Assembly: GCF_016495725.1 (NCBI RefSeq)
Contig: NZ_CP054705.1
Location: 1,054,001-1,118,000, forward strand
From: Salicibibacter cibarius
Lineage (GTDB): Bacteria; Bacillota; Bacilli; Bacillales; Marinococcaceae
Direction of reading: 5' to 3'
DNA: 64,000 nucleotides
How positions within the stretch are numbered: position 1 is the stretch's first letter; the number at the start of each line of letters is the position of its first letter. A model generated the notes under the pieces. The model searched no databases. It saw only the letters and a program-made list of their open reading frames with translations, and was not told the origin of the DNA. This document shows positions 18,214-26,717 of the stretch, piece by piece. Both the position numbers and the translations under genes were made by a program.

Positions 18214-19301
18214 AGCATACTGTTAAACACCTCCACGCTTCTTTGCTCATCCCTCTCCTCCATTTCTTTTATCAGGTGTGAATACGTGTTTAACGTGGTA
18301 TCGATGTCAGCGTGCCCCAGCCTACGTGATATATATTGTATGGATACATCTTTGTACAACAGTACGCTGGCATGCGTGTGCCTTAATCCATGTACAGTTA
18401 TACGTTGTGCTTTTAATTCATCCAACATGCCAACCAGCACATTATTCGCCGTCCCGTTGTTTATGACTTTATATTTTGACGAAGGACTGTAAAAAACAAG
18501 TTGATAAATGTTTTCTGGTGTGTTTTTAAATAGCTGTTTAAATCGCCTCATTGTTTCATGATCAATTTTTATTTTGCGTACAGATGCTTCGTTTTTTGTC
18601 TCGCCGAAACCATCTTGCATATTTTTCTTATAACCCCATGATTTGTTTATGTTGATTATACCGTTAAAAAAATCGAAATCGTTTCTTTGCAAACCAACAA
18701 TCTCCCCGAACCTCATTCCCGATGTCAGCGCAAGCAAAAGCAAGTAGTGCGTTGTCGATCTGTCCAACCTGTCATAAATCATTTGCAACAATTGCTTGCT
18801 TTCATCGTATCCCAGATGTTTGTCCGATGCTTTTTTAGATGGCGTACCAGTGTAAACCACATCCCTCGTAAAATCAACACGTATGATCCCTTCGTCAATG
18901 GCATCTTTGATACAAGCCCGTATGTGCGAATTTAACTTTTGGGCCGACGTTTTGGCGTGGTTTTTTCCGTAGTTATTCAAAAAATCTTGGTACGCATTCC
19001 TTGTTATACTTTGAAGCGGCTCATCTCCAAAATAACGCTTTACCGCTCCGAGCGAATCCATATACTTTTGTAGCGTGATGCTTTCGATATCTGTCTTAAA
19101 TCTCTTTATCCAATTCTCTAAATACTCATCAAACGGTACAGGTTGGAGTTGAGGTGCAACCCCCTTCCTCATTTCAGTTTCGACTTCCGCAGCAGCCGCC
19201 TGCGCTTCTTTCTTGGTGCGGAAACCACTCTTTCGGATCGGCTTAGGTTTTGCGCTAATGGTGTATTGCCACGTTTTACCACGCTTTTGGAAACTAGCCA
19301 T
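18207..19301 (-). CDS. int: Tyrosine recombinase integrase
   Basis: A 364-residue phage integrase that would catalyse site-specific recombination between attP and the host attB. The N-terminal region (about 1-50) is an arm-binding domain of the AP2-like type (WQYTISAKPKPIRKSGFRTK). Residues 55-140 form the SAM-like core-binding domain. The catalytic domain shows R197 (SGMRFGE), H304-x-x-R307 (HGLRHTH), H330 (LGHAD) and the nucleophile Y340. All the expected catalytic residues I looked for are present. The stop codon overlaps one of the TTTACACA arm sites. It is transcribed leftward, next to the repressor gene. Confidence 0.95.
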   Translation of the reverse strand: MASFQKRGKTWQYTISAKPKPIRKSGFRTKKEAQAAAAEVETEMRKGVAPQLQPVPFDEYLENWIKRFKTDIESITLQKYMDSLGAVKRYFGDEPLQSITRNAYQDFLNNYGKNHAKTSAQKLNSHIRACIKDAIDEGIIRVDFTRDVVYTGTPSKKASDKHLGYDESKQLLQMIYDRLDRSTTHYLLLLALTSGMRFGEIVGLQRNDFDFFNGIININKSWGYKKNMQDGFGETKNEASVRKIKIDHETMRRFKQLFKNTPENIYQLVFYSPSSKYKVINNGTANNVLVGMLDELKAQRITVHGLRHTHASVLLYKDVSIQYISRRLGHADIDTTLNTYSHLIKEMEERDEQRSVEVFNSMLV

Positions 19302-19315
19302 TTTTCACCCCTCCT

Positions 19316-20185
19316 TTATAGAATATACTCATTGATCAAATCTTCCGGAATATTATATTCGTGCAAAGCTTCGCTGATTGTTGTGTTTTCTACTTCCAAT
19401 CGTTCTGCAAGCAGGTTTACAGCAAAGAGATTCGCTTCTTTCTCTATTCTGTCTGTGGAAAATAGCGTATTACGTCGCAAAAAAGGTGTGCTTGCGTCCG
19501 TATGTAAAACTGAATGCCCGAGTTCATGAGCACAAATAAACAGCCTTTCTTTCTCACTTACTTGCTCATTGATATGAATGCTTTTCATTCTAAACTGCTT
19601 CGTATAAAAACCAAGTATGCTGCCTAAAGGTCTGTTCAAAACCGTGATATTTAAACTGTCAGCGATTTCAAAAGGGCAGCTTGTTTCATATTTTCTTTTT
19701 AATTGATTGACTTTCCCCTTGATCATCTTGTTCACTCCTTTACTTGCGGTATTTATAGGGGGTGAACTTTTGTTTTGCCATTTCTTAGCGATACGCATGG
19801 AATACTCCAATGATTGGATTAACATTTCACGATCCTCTTCGTTCATATCACCCATTTCTTTCCCGTCAAACGCGGCATATCCATCATTACTTAAGCCGTC
19901 GATCATTTTTTGTAGTTCTTTTTGTATGTCTTGTTCGTCCTTATTCGTAAGCTCTGGTAGATCCACTGTATTATTTTCAGCCATTTCTTGAAGTTCATCC
20001 GTGGTGATGTTCAAAGCTTTACATACCTTCATGACATTATCGACAGAGGCATTACCGATTCCTCGTTGTAGCATAGATCGCAATGTTGTATATGGTAAGC
20101 CTGCTTTTTCCGCAAAAGCTTTTGTGCTTAGCTCAGTTTCTCCGATTAGTTTCTTAACTATTTCAGTTCGTTTGTCGGGTTGCAT
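19316..20185 (-). CDS. Phage repressor fused to ImmA/IrrE-type metalloprotease
   Basis: This 289-residue protein should be the lysogeny repressor. Residues 1-75 form an XRE/Cro-CI helix-turn-helix (AFAEKAGLPYTTLRSML). The C-terminal half is an ImmA/IrrE (DUF955) zinc protease domain with HELGH at 220-224 and a further acidic ligand in EKEANLFA near 250. In ICEBs1 and in Deinococcus, repressor (ImmR, DdrO) and protease (ImmA, IrrE) are separate proteins. Here one polypeptide carries both, so induction could depend on self-cleavage or on an activating partner rather than LexA-like RecA-stimulated cleavage. The ribosome site GGAGGT lies seven bases before the ATG. Confidence 0.85.
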   Translation of the reverse strand: MQPDKRTEIVKKLIGETELSTKAFAEKAGLPYTTLRSMLQRGIGNASVDNVMKVCKALNITTDELQEMAENNTVDLPELTNKDEQDIQKELQKMIDGLSNDGYAAFDGKEMGDMNEEDREMLIQSLEYSMRIAKKWQNKSSPPINTASKGVNKMIKGKVNQLKRKYETSCPFEIADSLNITVLNRPLGSILGFYTKQFRMKSIHINEQVSEKERLFICAHELGHSVLHTDASTPFLRRNTLFSTDRIEKEANLFAVNLLAERLEVENTTISEALHEYNIPEDLINEYIL

Positions 20186-20202
20186 ATCGATACCTCCAAT
20201 TT

Positions 20203-20218
20203 ATACGAAAAACCGTAT
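20203..20218. promoter_or_regulatory. Operator in the repressor leader
   Basis: ATACGAAAAACCGTAT has the same ATAC-N8-GTAT frame as the operators in front of the Cro-like gene. It lies just downstream of the repressor promoter, a position suited to autorepression. Confidence 0.6.
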
Positions 20219-20229
20219 CCCTACATATT

Positions 20230-20257
20230 ATTATATACTATTCTGCGCATTTGTAAA
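20230..20257 (-). promoter_or_regulatory. Repressor promoter
   Basis: Minus strand TTTACA, 16 bases, TATAAT, about 45 bases from the repressor start. Confidence 0.65.
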
Positions 20258-20265
20258 CACCTTAT

Positions 20266-20281
20266 GCACGAAATTTCATAT
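20266..20281. promoter_or_regulatory. Possible fourth, diverged operator
   Basis: GCACGAAATTTCATAT shares the CACGAAA half with the other operators and lies between the two divergent promoters. Confidence 0.4.
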
Positions 20282-20299
20282 TTATTTTCTATTTTCCTG

Positions 20300-20355
20300 T
20301 TGACATAACACGAAATTGAGTATATTATTTGGTCATGATACGAAATTGAGTATAT
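20300..20355 (+). promoter_or_regulatory. Early rightward promoter with two operators
   Basis: TTGACA (20300-20305), 17 bases, TATTAT (20323-20328). One copy of ACGAAATTGAGTATAT (20310-20325) covers the spacer and the start of the -10 box. A second (20340-20355) covers the start region, 30 bases further on. Each lies within an ATAC/ACAC-N8-GTAT palindrome, so repressor bound there would block the early operon. Confidence 0.75.
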
Positions 20356-20383
20356 CAAATTAATAAAGGAAGTGGGTGTAAAC

Positions 20384-20611
20384 ATGCTCAGAAATCTACG
20401 TGCGGAATTAGCGCGTCGCAGTATTCTAGTTAAGGATGTTGCGGAGCTTTTAAATGTTCGTGCTGCAACTGTGTCCGACAAAATCAACGGATATTATGAC
20501 TTTACGTATGATGAAGCTTATCTAGTTAAGCGCACATATTTTCCAGATATAAACATCGAATATCTGTTTGAAAAGTCCACGGAGAATGCCAGAAAGGAGG
20601 CGGTGAAATGA
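20384..20611 (+). CDS. Cro-like HTH regulator
   Basis: First gene of the rightward early operon, 75 residues. It has a short helix-turn-helix (VKDVAELLNVRAATVSDKING) and presumably opposes the repressor at the shared operators. I prefer the ATG at 20384 to the GTG twelve bases earlier, because AAGGA is correctly spaced only for the ATG. It overlaps the next gene by four bases. Confidence 0.75.
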   Translation: MLRNLRAELARRSILVKDVAELLNVRAATVSDKINGYYDFTYDEAYLVKRTYFPDINIEYLFEKSTENARKEAVK

Positions 20612-20928
20612 CCGCCCAGCAACAATTAGATGTGAATTTGTCCATTTCGATCCCGGAAGATAAGGTGCTTGTTTCAAAAGTTGAGTTGCAGACTTTGAAA
20701 GAGCAGCAACTATCCGGAGTCTACTGGAGCATGAAAGAGTTTGAAGAACGGACAGGAAAAAAACAAGAATGGCTAAAAGAAAACATTCTTTACCGTCCTA
20801 AATTCAAAAAGGAACTTGAAGGATTCGTTTACTATCCACAGTCACAAGGGCAAACATGGAGTTTTCAGGCTAAAGAAATGGCGGCGTTCTTGGATAAGAA
20901 TTTTAATCAAATATTTAACGGGGACTGA
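20608..20928 (+). CDS. DUF771 family phage protein
   Basis: A 106-residue protein of the DUF771 family common in early regions of Gram-positive phages. The typical signature is present: WSMKEFEERTGKKQEWLKEN followed by a basic stretch and an aromatic C-terminus. The family probably binds DNA, but no function is established. Translationally coupled to the Cro-like gene. Confidence 0.7.
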   Translation: MTAQQQLDVNLSISIPEDKVLVSKVELQTLKEQQLSGVYWSMKEFEERTGKKQEWLKENILYRPKFKKELEGFVYYPQSQGQTWSFQAKEMAAFLDKNFNQIFNGD

Positions 20929-20941
20929 AAGGAGCGAGCGC

Positions 20942-21658
20942 ATGAACGAACTAATCGCAACACAAGAAAGCGAAAGCGGAGATATTTTAGTTAGTGGTCG
21001 AGAACTGCATGAGTTTTTGGAGGTGAACAGCAACTACACAACATGGTTTAACCGAATGACTGGTTACGGTTTTGAGGAAGGGTCTGACTTTATTCCAATT
21101 ATGGAAGAAAGTCGAGGTGGCAGGCCTTCGCAAGACCACCACCTAAAACTAGACATGGCAAAAGAAATATCCATGCTTCAACGAACCGACAAAGGTAAAC
21201 AGGCTCGCCAGTACTTTTTGCAACTAGAAAAACTATGGAACAGCCCAGAAGCAGTTATGAGACGAGCGTTACAATACGCTGACCAAAAAGTGACCGAACT
21301 CGAACAGAAAATGCAGCTAGACAAACCCAAAGTTATGTTCGCCGACGCCGTCGAAACATCAACATCTAGCGTCCTTGTCGGGGAGTTATCAAAAGTCCTC
21401 AAACAAAACGGGGTCGAGATTGGTCAAAATCGCCTTTTCAAATGGCTTAGAGGAAATGGATACCTCATTAAGCAAAACGGCGAATCTTACAATCTACCGA
21501 CTCAGCGGAGCATGGACAAAGAATTATTTGAGATTAAGAAACGGACCATTAATAACCCAGACGGGTCTATACGAACAACACGAACACCGAAGGTTACCGG
21601 GAAAGGGCAGGTCTATTTTGTGAATAAGTTTCTGGAGGACCAACCCCATGCAACCTAA
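20942..21658 (+). CDS. Phage antirepressor (AntA/AntB plus KilAC)
   Basis: A 238-residue antirepressor. The N-terminal AntA/AntB domain (about 1-100) shows LVSGRELHEFLEVNSNYTTW and the GYGFEEGSDF motif. The C-terminal half is a KilAC (ANT) domain containing LSKVLKQNGVEIGQNRLFKW and the terminal GKGQVYFVNKF. Such proteins bind and inactivate the repressor or act directly on DNA to promote lytic growth. The ATG at 20942 has a good AAAGGAG site. An upstream open extension lies inside the previous gene and is unlikely. Confidence 0.85.
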   Translation: MNELIATQESESGDILVSGRELHEFLEVNSNYTTWFNRMTGYGFEEGSDFIPIMEESRGGRPSQDHHLKLDMAKEISMLQRTDKGKQARQYFLQLEKLWNSPEAVMRRALQYADQKVTELEQKMQLDKPKVMFADAVETSTSSVLVGELSKVLKQNGVEIGQNRLFKWLRGNGYLIKQNGESYNLPTQRSMDKELFEIKKRTINNPDGSIRTTRTPKVTGKGQVYFVNKFLEDQPHAT

Positions 21659-21728
21659 ACCCACAACCATCCTGCACCTATTCTATTGTTCTATCATCGG
21701 TTGCATGGTATTAGCGGCGATATTCTAA
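21648..21728 (+). CDS. Very small hydrophobic peptide, 26 aa
   Basis: A 26-codon frame overlapping the end of the antirepressor gene, with GGAGG correctly placed. From about residue 8 it is one hydrophobic segment (LFYCSIIGCMVLAAIF), so it would be a single-pass membrane peptide. Function unknown. Confidence 0.4.
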   Translation: MQPKPTTILHLFYCSIIGCMVLAAIF

Positions 21729-21744
21729 AGGGAGGTGAATCAAC

Positions 21745-21918
21745 ATGCCAATAAACGCAGAAAACTGGATTAGTCGAGTTATTGAAAATAAAGAGAATAT
21801 CACAAACGTGATCGCTGAAAAAGAGACAAAAAGTAAACCAAATCATGAAACAGGTTGGATGGATACGGACACGACAGGCAGACAATGGATCACATTTGAG
21901 ATTGTAAAGAAGCGATAA
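21745..21918 (+). CDS. Small early protein, 57 aa
   Basis: A 57-residue charged protein with a strong GGGAGGTGA ribosome site. Not recognised. Part of the tightly packed early operon. Confidence 0.55.
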   Translation: MPINAENWISRVIENKENITNVIAEKETKSKPNHETGWMDTDTTGRQWITFEIVKKR

Positions 21919-21920
21919 AC

Positions 21921-22118
21921 ATGTTTGGAGATATGGCAGAAAGCTCATCGGATCGATTGCAAAACAAAGTGTCTCAGATGGAAAGGCTAGCTGAATTGGC
22001 AAAACAACACAGGCCAATCATGGGCATCGGCGGCGACAAACTTGCTTACATGCAAACAATGTCCGCTTATAACAGACTGGCAGAGTCGATTGAAAAGGAG
22101 AGGGAGGAGGACGAATAA
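21921..22118 (+). CDS. Small early protein, 65 aa
   Basis: A 65-residue protein, mostly helical and charged at its end (EKEREEDE). Starts two bases after the previous stop, and its own stop abuts the next start, so translation is probably coupled. Not recognised. Confidence 0.5.
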   Translation: MFGDMAESSSDRLQNKVSQMERLAELAKQHRPIMGIGGDKLAYMQTMSAYNRLAESIEKEREEDE

Positions 22119-22463
22119 ATGAACATTGAAAAACCGGTGCTTACGAGGGAGCAGGCGGAGAGGTTGGAAGAAAGGCTCGCAGGAAGGGAAGAAGTATTTG
22201 AATACGATGATCTAGTGATAGCACATGCGCTAGATTCATGGCTTTATCCAAAAAACGCCTGTTTCAACGATCTATCAATCAAAGACTTCGCTACTGCTGT
22301 TTATTACGGATACGAAGTCGAGCAAACGCCGGAGGAAGCAGCCAAACAGTATTTCGACTGCCTAAATCCCAGGCAAAGGTTTTCCGCAAGAAATATATTA
22401 GACATCCTCGACATCAAAATCGAAGGCATTAATAAGGAGGACCCAAAATGCAACGAATCTTAA
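22119..22463 (+). CDS. Early protein, 114 aa
   Basis: An acidic 114-residue protein with a strong GGGAGGAGG site. No domain recognised. Several helices are likely, and position in the operon suggests an early phage function. Confidence 0.55.
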   Translation: MNIEKPVLTREQAERLEERLAGREEVFEYDDLVIAHALDSWLYPKNACFNDLSIKDFATAVYYGYEVEQTPEEAAKQYFDCLNPRQRFSARNILDILDIKIEGINKEDPKCNES

Positions 22464-22585
22464 GCGATCTCAGCGAAGATGTAGAACTCATGAGCAGTGA
22501 TGCGATGTTGTCCGTGAAAGTCGAGCATTTAGAGCGGATGCTTAGTTACATCCATGAATTACGAGCAGAAGGGGTGGTTTTGTGA
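22448..22585 (+). CDS. Small early protein, 45 aa
   Basis: A 45-codon frame with AAGGAGG placed nine bases before the ATG, overlapping both neighbours by a few bases. Composition is helical and acidic. Not recognised. Confidence 0.5.
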   Translation: MQRILSDLSEDVELMSSDAMLSVKVEHLERMLSYIHELRAEGVVL

Positions 22586-22884
22586 GTTATAAAGTAGCGG
22601 TGATGGAAACTGCGAGGGAATTGGATTATGTGTGGGGCGAACTTCAAAGTGCTGGTTGCATCGGGGTTAGTCGAAACTTCTTAACCGGACAAATGGAAAT
22701 TCAGATGCGTGAAGATGCGTTTTTTCAACTGTTTTCAAAGTATGAAATAGAACCATGGGAACATGAGGGAAGTGAAAATGAGTATCATGTAAAAGCTTTG
22801 AACGGTGATCTCATTTTCTTCACGCTCCTAACCGAATCCGAATACCAGTATTACGTACAAAACGCCGACCAAGCGGCAACTTGA
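22582..22884 (+). CDS. Early protein, 100 aa
   Basis: A 100-residue protein with a GTG start overlapping the previous stop. Alternating hydrophobic and charged residues suggest a small alpha/beta fold. Not recognised. Confidence 0.55.
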   Translation: MSYKVAVMETARELDYVWGELQSAGCIGVSRNFLTGQMEIQMREDAFFQLFSKYEIEPWEHEGSENEYHVKALNGDLIFFTLLTESEYQYYVQNADQAAT

Positions 22885-22937
22885 TCGGCAGAAAAACAAT
22901 ATTTAGTTGTGGACATTGTAACACAGGTGGTGAGGGA

Positions 22938-23552
22938 TTGGAATATAAAATTATACAGAGCGGTAGCAAAGGTAATTGCGTGATTATAGATGATGTAATG
23001 GTGGATTGTGGTGTGGGAATGAAGGCGATCAAAGAACACCTTTACGACGTTAAATATTTGCTGTTGACCCACACGCATAGTGACCATATGAAAAGACCCA
23101 CGTTAGCGGGTATTAGAACGTTCTTTCCGAAAATACAAATTCTAGGAAACTATGAAGTACACCAATACTTTCCTGTAGATACCATTGTCAACGCTGGGTT
23201 TGATGTTGTGACAGACGACTACACGTTTCTTCCGTTTGAGTGTGAGCATCCGGTTTTGACGTATGGGTTTACATGGACAAGCAAGGATAACGAAAAGCTT
23301 ATTTACGCTACCGACACTGCCAGTATGAGCGACGCTCCAAAAGGTCCCTATGATTGGGTGTTTCTAGAGTCCAACTACGATCCCAAAAAGATTGAGCAGG
23401 TCAAAAACAACTGGTCAGGTCGATATAACCCGTATTTGTCGGCAACAATGACACATTTGAGTACGAAACAGTGTAAGGAATTTTACTTTATGAACCGAAG
23501 GGACAAGGATTCAAAACTGATAGAGCTTCACAAGTCCAGTCGGTTTTATTAG
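22938..23552 (+). CDS. MBL-fold metallo-hydrolase
   Basis: A phage metallo-beta-lactamase-fold hydrolase of about 204 residues. The family signature HTHSDH is intact, and later metal-site residues lie around YATDTAS and MTHLS. The N-terminus EYKIIQSGSKGNCVIID is the usual first strand of these phage proteins, so I take the TTG at 22938 behind GGTGGTGAGGG. A TTG at 22881 would add 19 residues including CGHC. Phage members often neighbour recombination or replication genes, as here, which suggests a nuclease role, but this is not proven. Confidence 0.75.
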   Translation: MEYKIIQSGSKGNCVIIDDVMVDCGVGMKAIKEHLYDVKYLLLTHTHSDHMKRPTLAGIRTFFPKIQILGNYEVHQYFPVDTIVNAGFDVVTDDYTFLPFECEHPVLTYGFTWTSKDNEKLIYATDTASMSDAPKGPYDWVFLESNYDPKKIEQVKNNWSGRYNPYLSATMTHLSTKQCKEFYFMNRRDKDSKLIELHKSSRFY

Positions 23553-23563
23553 GAGGGGATCAC

Positions 23564-24331
23564 ATGGAAGAACAACAACTAACCATTGATGTAAGTAGCA
23601 TTCAAGTTCAACCCGGAAATGTAACCTTCGATGGTTATGAAAATCTGAAAGACGAAGCGCTATATCTAGCTAAACAGATTGAGGTTTTGAAGGTCGACGA
23701 GGAAAATATCAAAACATCTAAAAAGATGCTGGCAACGATAAACAGCCGTGTGAAAGAACTTGAAGATAAGCGCATCTCCATCAAAAAACAGATGCTTGAG
23801 CCTTATAACGAGTTTGAAAAACAGGTTAAAGAGATTGTCAAGATTGTCAAAGAAGCGGATGAAACGGTCAGGGGTCAGGTTAGACAGCTTGAGGAAGAAG
23901 AAAGGCAAAGTAAACGTGAGCAGATTGAAATCCTTTGGGATAAGCGTATTGGACAATACCAATTTAAAGACTTCTTCCGGTTTGAGGATTTTCTACAAGC
24001 AAAACACCTCAATAAGTCAACATCCTTAAACACAGTCGAGAAGGAACTTGTCGATTGGTTAGAACAGCGGGATCAAGAAATTAAACACCTTCAGACACTG
24101 GACAATAAGGACGAAATCCTTGCTGAGTACAAGCAATCTATGAATCTAGTTGATTCGATCAATACGGTCCAGAACCGTCACAAGGAAAAGGAACAGGTTA
24201 GTCAGCAGATGGACAAGGGGAGTAAGAGTAAGTCTTACATGATTGTATTCAGTAATGAGGCAGAATATGAGTTTGCAAAAATGCTCCTTAACGAGAAGGA
24301 ATTAAACTTTGAAACAAAGGTGGATGAATAA
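23564..24331 (+). CDS. DUF1351 family protein
   Basis: A 255-residue DUF1351 protein with a long central coiled coil (about 25-120, rich in K, E and L), typical of phage recombination-replication clusters. Biochemistry is unknown. It lies between the MBL hydrolase and the polymerase cluster. Confidence 0.7.
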   Translation: MEEQQLTIDVSSIQVQPGNVTFDGYENLKDEALYLAKQIEVLKVDEENIKTSKKMLATINSRVKELEDKRISIKKQMLEPYNEFEKQVKEIVKIVKEADETVRGQVRQLEEEERQSKREQIEILWDKRIGQYQFKDFFRFEDFLQAKHLNKSTSLNTVEKELVDWLEQRDQEIKHLQTLDNKDEILAEYKQSMNLVDSINTVQNRHKEKEQVSQQMDKGSKSKSYMIVFSNEAEYEFAKMLLNEKELNFETKVDE

Positions 24332-24332
24332 C

Positions 24333-24965
24333 ATGGGTGAACAAATATTAGAGCAATTGGAATTGGTAGACGTAGAAAACGACGGTAACAAAGCGGTGCT
24401 TACATTTTTAGATGAGGACAACGGCGAAATCCGGGAAGTCAATTTTAACAAACAATCGTTCGATCAGGATAAAGGAAAATTTGTTGATGATCCTGACAAA
24501 GCCGAAAAGGTTGAGGAATGGAGTCAAGAATATTTTAACCTTCCTTTTGATCAACTGGGACAAGCTGTCGGGGATCGTAAAGATGTTTACGCCTACGACC
24601 GGTTTAACGCTCTCTGGCCTGTGAAAATGATCAGCAAATTTTCCAAGGACGATGAGGGTCAGATTTTTGAAACGGAAGTCACAAAGGTACATGACGACGG
24701 TAAAGCGATGCATATTGAATTTGAGTACGAAGGCGACACTTACGAAAGTAAGATGACTTATGCGGATTACTTGGAAGCTAAAAAACAATGGTTCGTTAAT
24801 CCACAAAAGCAGAAAAAGCAATACGCGAAGTTTGAAGATAAGTTTGGGATTTCTCCGGATAACATGGAGGAATTAGAAGGTAAATCGATCATGGTGGAAG
24901 TCAAGGTCGCTTTTGGTAAGTTCCCTTATGCAGAGATCAAACCGTTTGCTAAGAAAAAGAAATAA
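24333..24965 (+). CDS. Replication-cluster protein, unknown function
   Basis: A 210-residue acidic protein ending in a basic KPFAKKKK tail. I do not recognise a family. Its position between DUF1351 and the DNA polymerase suggests a DNA-associated accessory role, possibly single-strand binding, but no OB-fold motif can be claimed. The ATG follows the previous stop by one base. An upstream in-frame start would lie inside that gene. Confidence 0.6.
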   Translation: MGEQILEQLELVDVENDGNKAVLTFLDEDNGEIREVNFNKQSFDQDKGKFVDDPDKAEKVEEWSQEYFNLPFDQLGQAVGDRKDVYAYDRFNALWPVKMISKFSKDDEGQIFETEVTKVHDDGKAMHIEFEYEGDTYESKMTYADYLEAKKQWFVNPQKQKKQYAKFEDKFGISPDNMEELEGKSIMVEVKVAFGKFPYAEIKPFAKKKK

Positions 24966-25010
24966 GGTAGGGGTTCTTCCCCTCCTTTCTCTTCAAAGGA
25001 AGGTGAGACA

Positions 25011-26693
25011 GTGACAGACAATCTATTGTTCTACGACGTGGAAGTGTTTAAACATGACAGCATGGTTGTTTTCAAAGACATTAACAAAGCCACTATACGC
25101 ACATTTCTTAATGGCTTTTCCCAATTAGGTGAATTCATTCAAGACAAGGTGTTAGTGGGTTTCAACAACTATGGTTATGATGATGTGATTTTATATGAAA
25201 TGACCAAGAATGTTCCTCAATCAAAAATCAAAAAAACCAACGACGACATTATAGGCGGAGATCGAAAACGAACAAACCAACTCCCTTGTAAAACTTATGA
25301 TTGTTTCCAGCAAATTGATGTCAGCCGTCCAAGTCTGAAAAAAATTGAAGCCAACATGGGACGTGCTATTTACGAATCTCAAATACCGTTTGATATCGAC
25401 AGGAAATTAACTGACGAAGAACTGGAAGAGACATTGAACTATTGTGCCTATGACGTTGAACAGACGATTGATGTTTATAAGCAGCGCGTGAACAGTTATT
25501 TCAAACCCAAGGAATATCTTGTCAGTATGTTGGATAAGTCTTTCCCGGATAACGCATATAAGTGGAACACAACGACTATCTCTTCAAATATCTTGGTAGA
25601 CAAGTCTCTTACAAAATGGGCTTGGTTGGAAGTGCCGGAACATATCCTAAACCTTGCTCCTGCTGAGGTTGTCGATATGTGGAAAACCAAAGACAAGGGT
25701 AAGAAAGTTACGCATGAGTTCGACAACAAAATTGAATGGGGCTTCGGGGGTTGCATGGGGTACACCATTCCATCAAAGAAGCGGATAACGTAAAACTTCT
25801 GGATGTTGGTTCACTGTATCCCAGTATCATCAAAAATCTAACCCACAAAAAAAGTGCTTGAGGACGGTACACGCAAATACATCCAAATGATTCAAGACCG
25901 CATGGAAGCGAAAGAAAACGGCGATAAAGAAAGATCGGACGCTCTAAAGCTGATTTTAAACAGTGTATATGGAAACTTGAAAAATAAGTATAGCGATCTG
26001 CTAAACCCGAACGCTTCTAAGACCATTTGTGCCTACGGTCAGTGTATTTTGTATGAATTATGCCGGAGACTTTCACACCATGCAACGATCATTAATATTA
26101 ACACAGATGGTGTGGCGTTTGTTCCCCATAATAACGAGTTCCATAGAATATGGAAAGATTGGGAACAGGAGTTTAACTTTACCCTAGAATTGGATGAGTT
26201 TGACAAATGGTTTCAAAGGGATGTTAACAACTATATCGCTGTGGGAAAAGATGGAAGCATTAAAACCAAAGGTGGGGACACGAACAGATACGGCGGGAAC
26301 AGGTTCTTTCAAAACAACAGCGCTAGAATATTGGACATTTGCCTTGTTGATTATCTTGTTTATGGTAAGGACATTATTGACAACCTACAAGAACATTTAG
26401 ATAAACCGATGTTGTTCCAATATGTACTCCAAGCTGGTTCAACTTACCAAGGAACTTTTGACGATAAGGGTAATCAGTATAACAAAGTGAATCGGGTTTT
26501 CCCAACGTTTCCGGGGAAAGGAACCACTCTATACAAAAAGAGGGAAGACGGAGGTTTGGTTATGTTCCCCGATATGTCAAACGACATGTATTTGTTTAAT
26601 GGGGAATTAACCGAGTTCCACGATTTTAAAAAGATCATTAACATTGATCACTATTACCAAATCGTGTTGAAACGTCTGGAACGCTGGGGCTAA
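25011..26693 (+). pseudogene. Family B-type DNA polymerase, two frameshifts
   Basis: Replicative phage polymerase of about 560 residues, read in three pieces. The first (25011-25793) holds the 3'-5' exonuclease with YDVEVFK, GFNNYGYDD and CAYDVEQT. The middle piece, in another frame, holds motif A (DVGSLYPSI). The last (from 25854) holds motif B (LILNSVYGNLK) and motif C (ININTDGV). The first shift is like loss of one base around the G runs at 25745-25760. The second is like gain of one A in the A7 run at 25847-25853, and together they restore the original frame. Either the polymerase is dead or these are homopolymer read errors. Confidence 0.8.
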
Positions 26694-26717
26694 TGAAAAT
26701 TAAGAAGGAGTATGTAT

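Noticed and set aside
18154-18492. Plus-strand frame over the 3' end of int
   Set aside because: Mostly antisense to the integrase, whose catalytic residues fix the true strand; no ribosome site.
20372-20383. GTG start for the Cro-like gene
   Set aside because: It is only one base from the AAGGA ribosome site. The ATG twelve bases later is correctly spaced.
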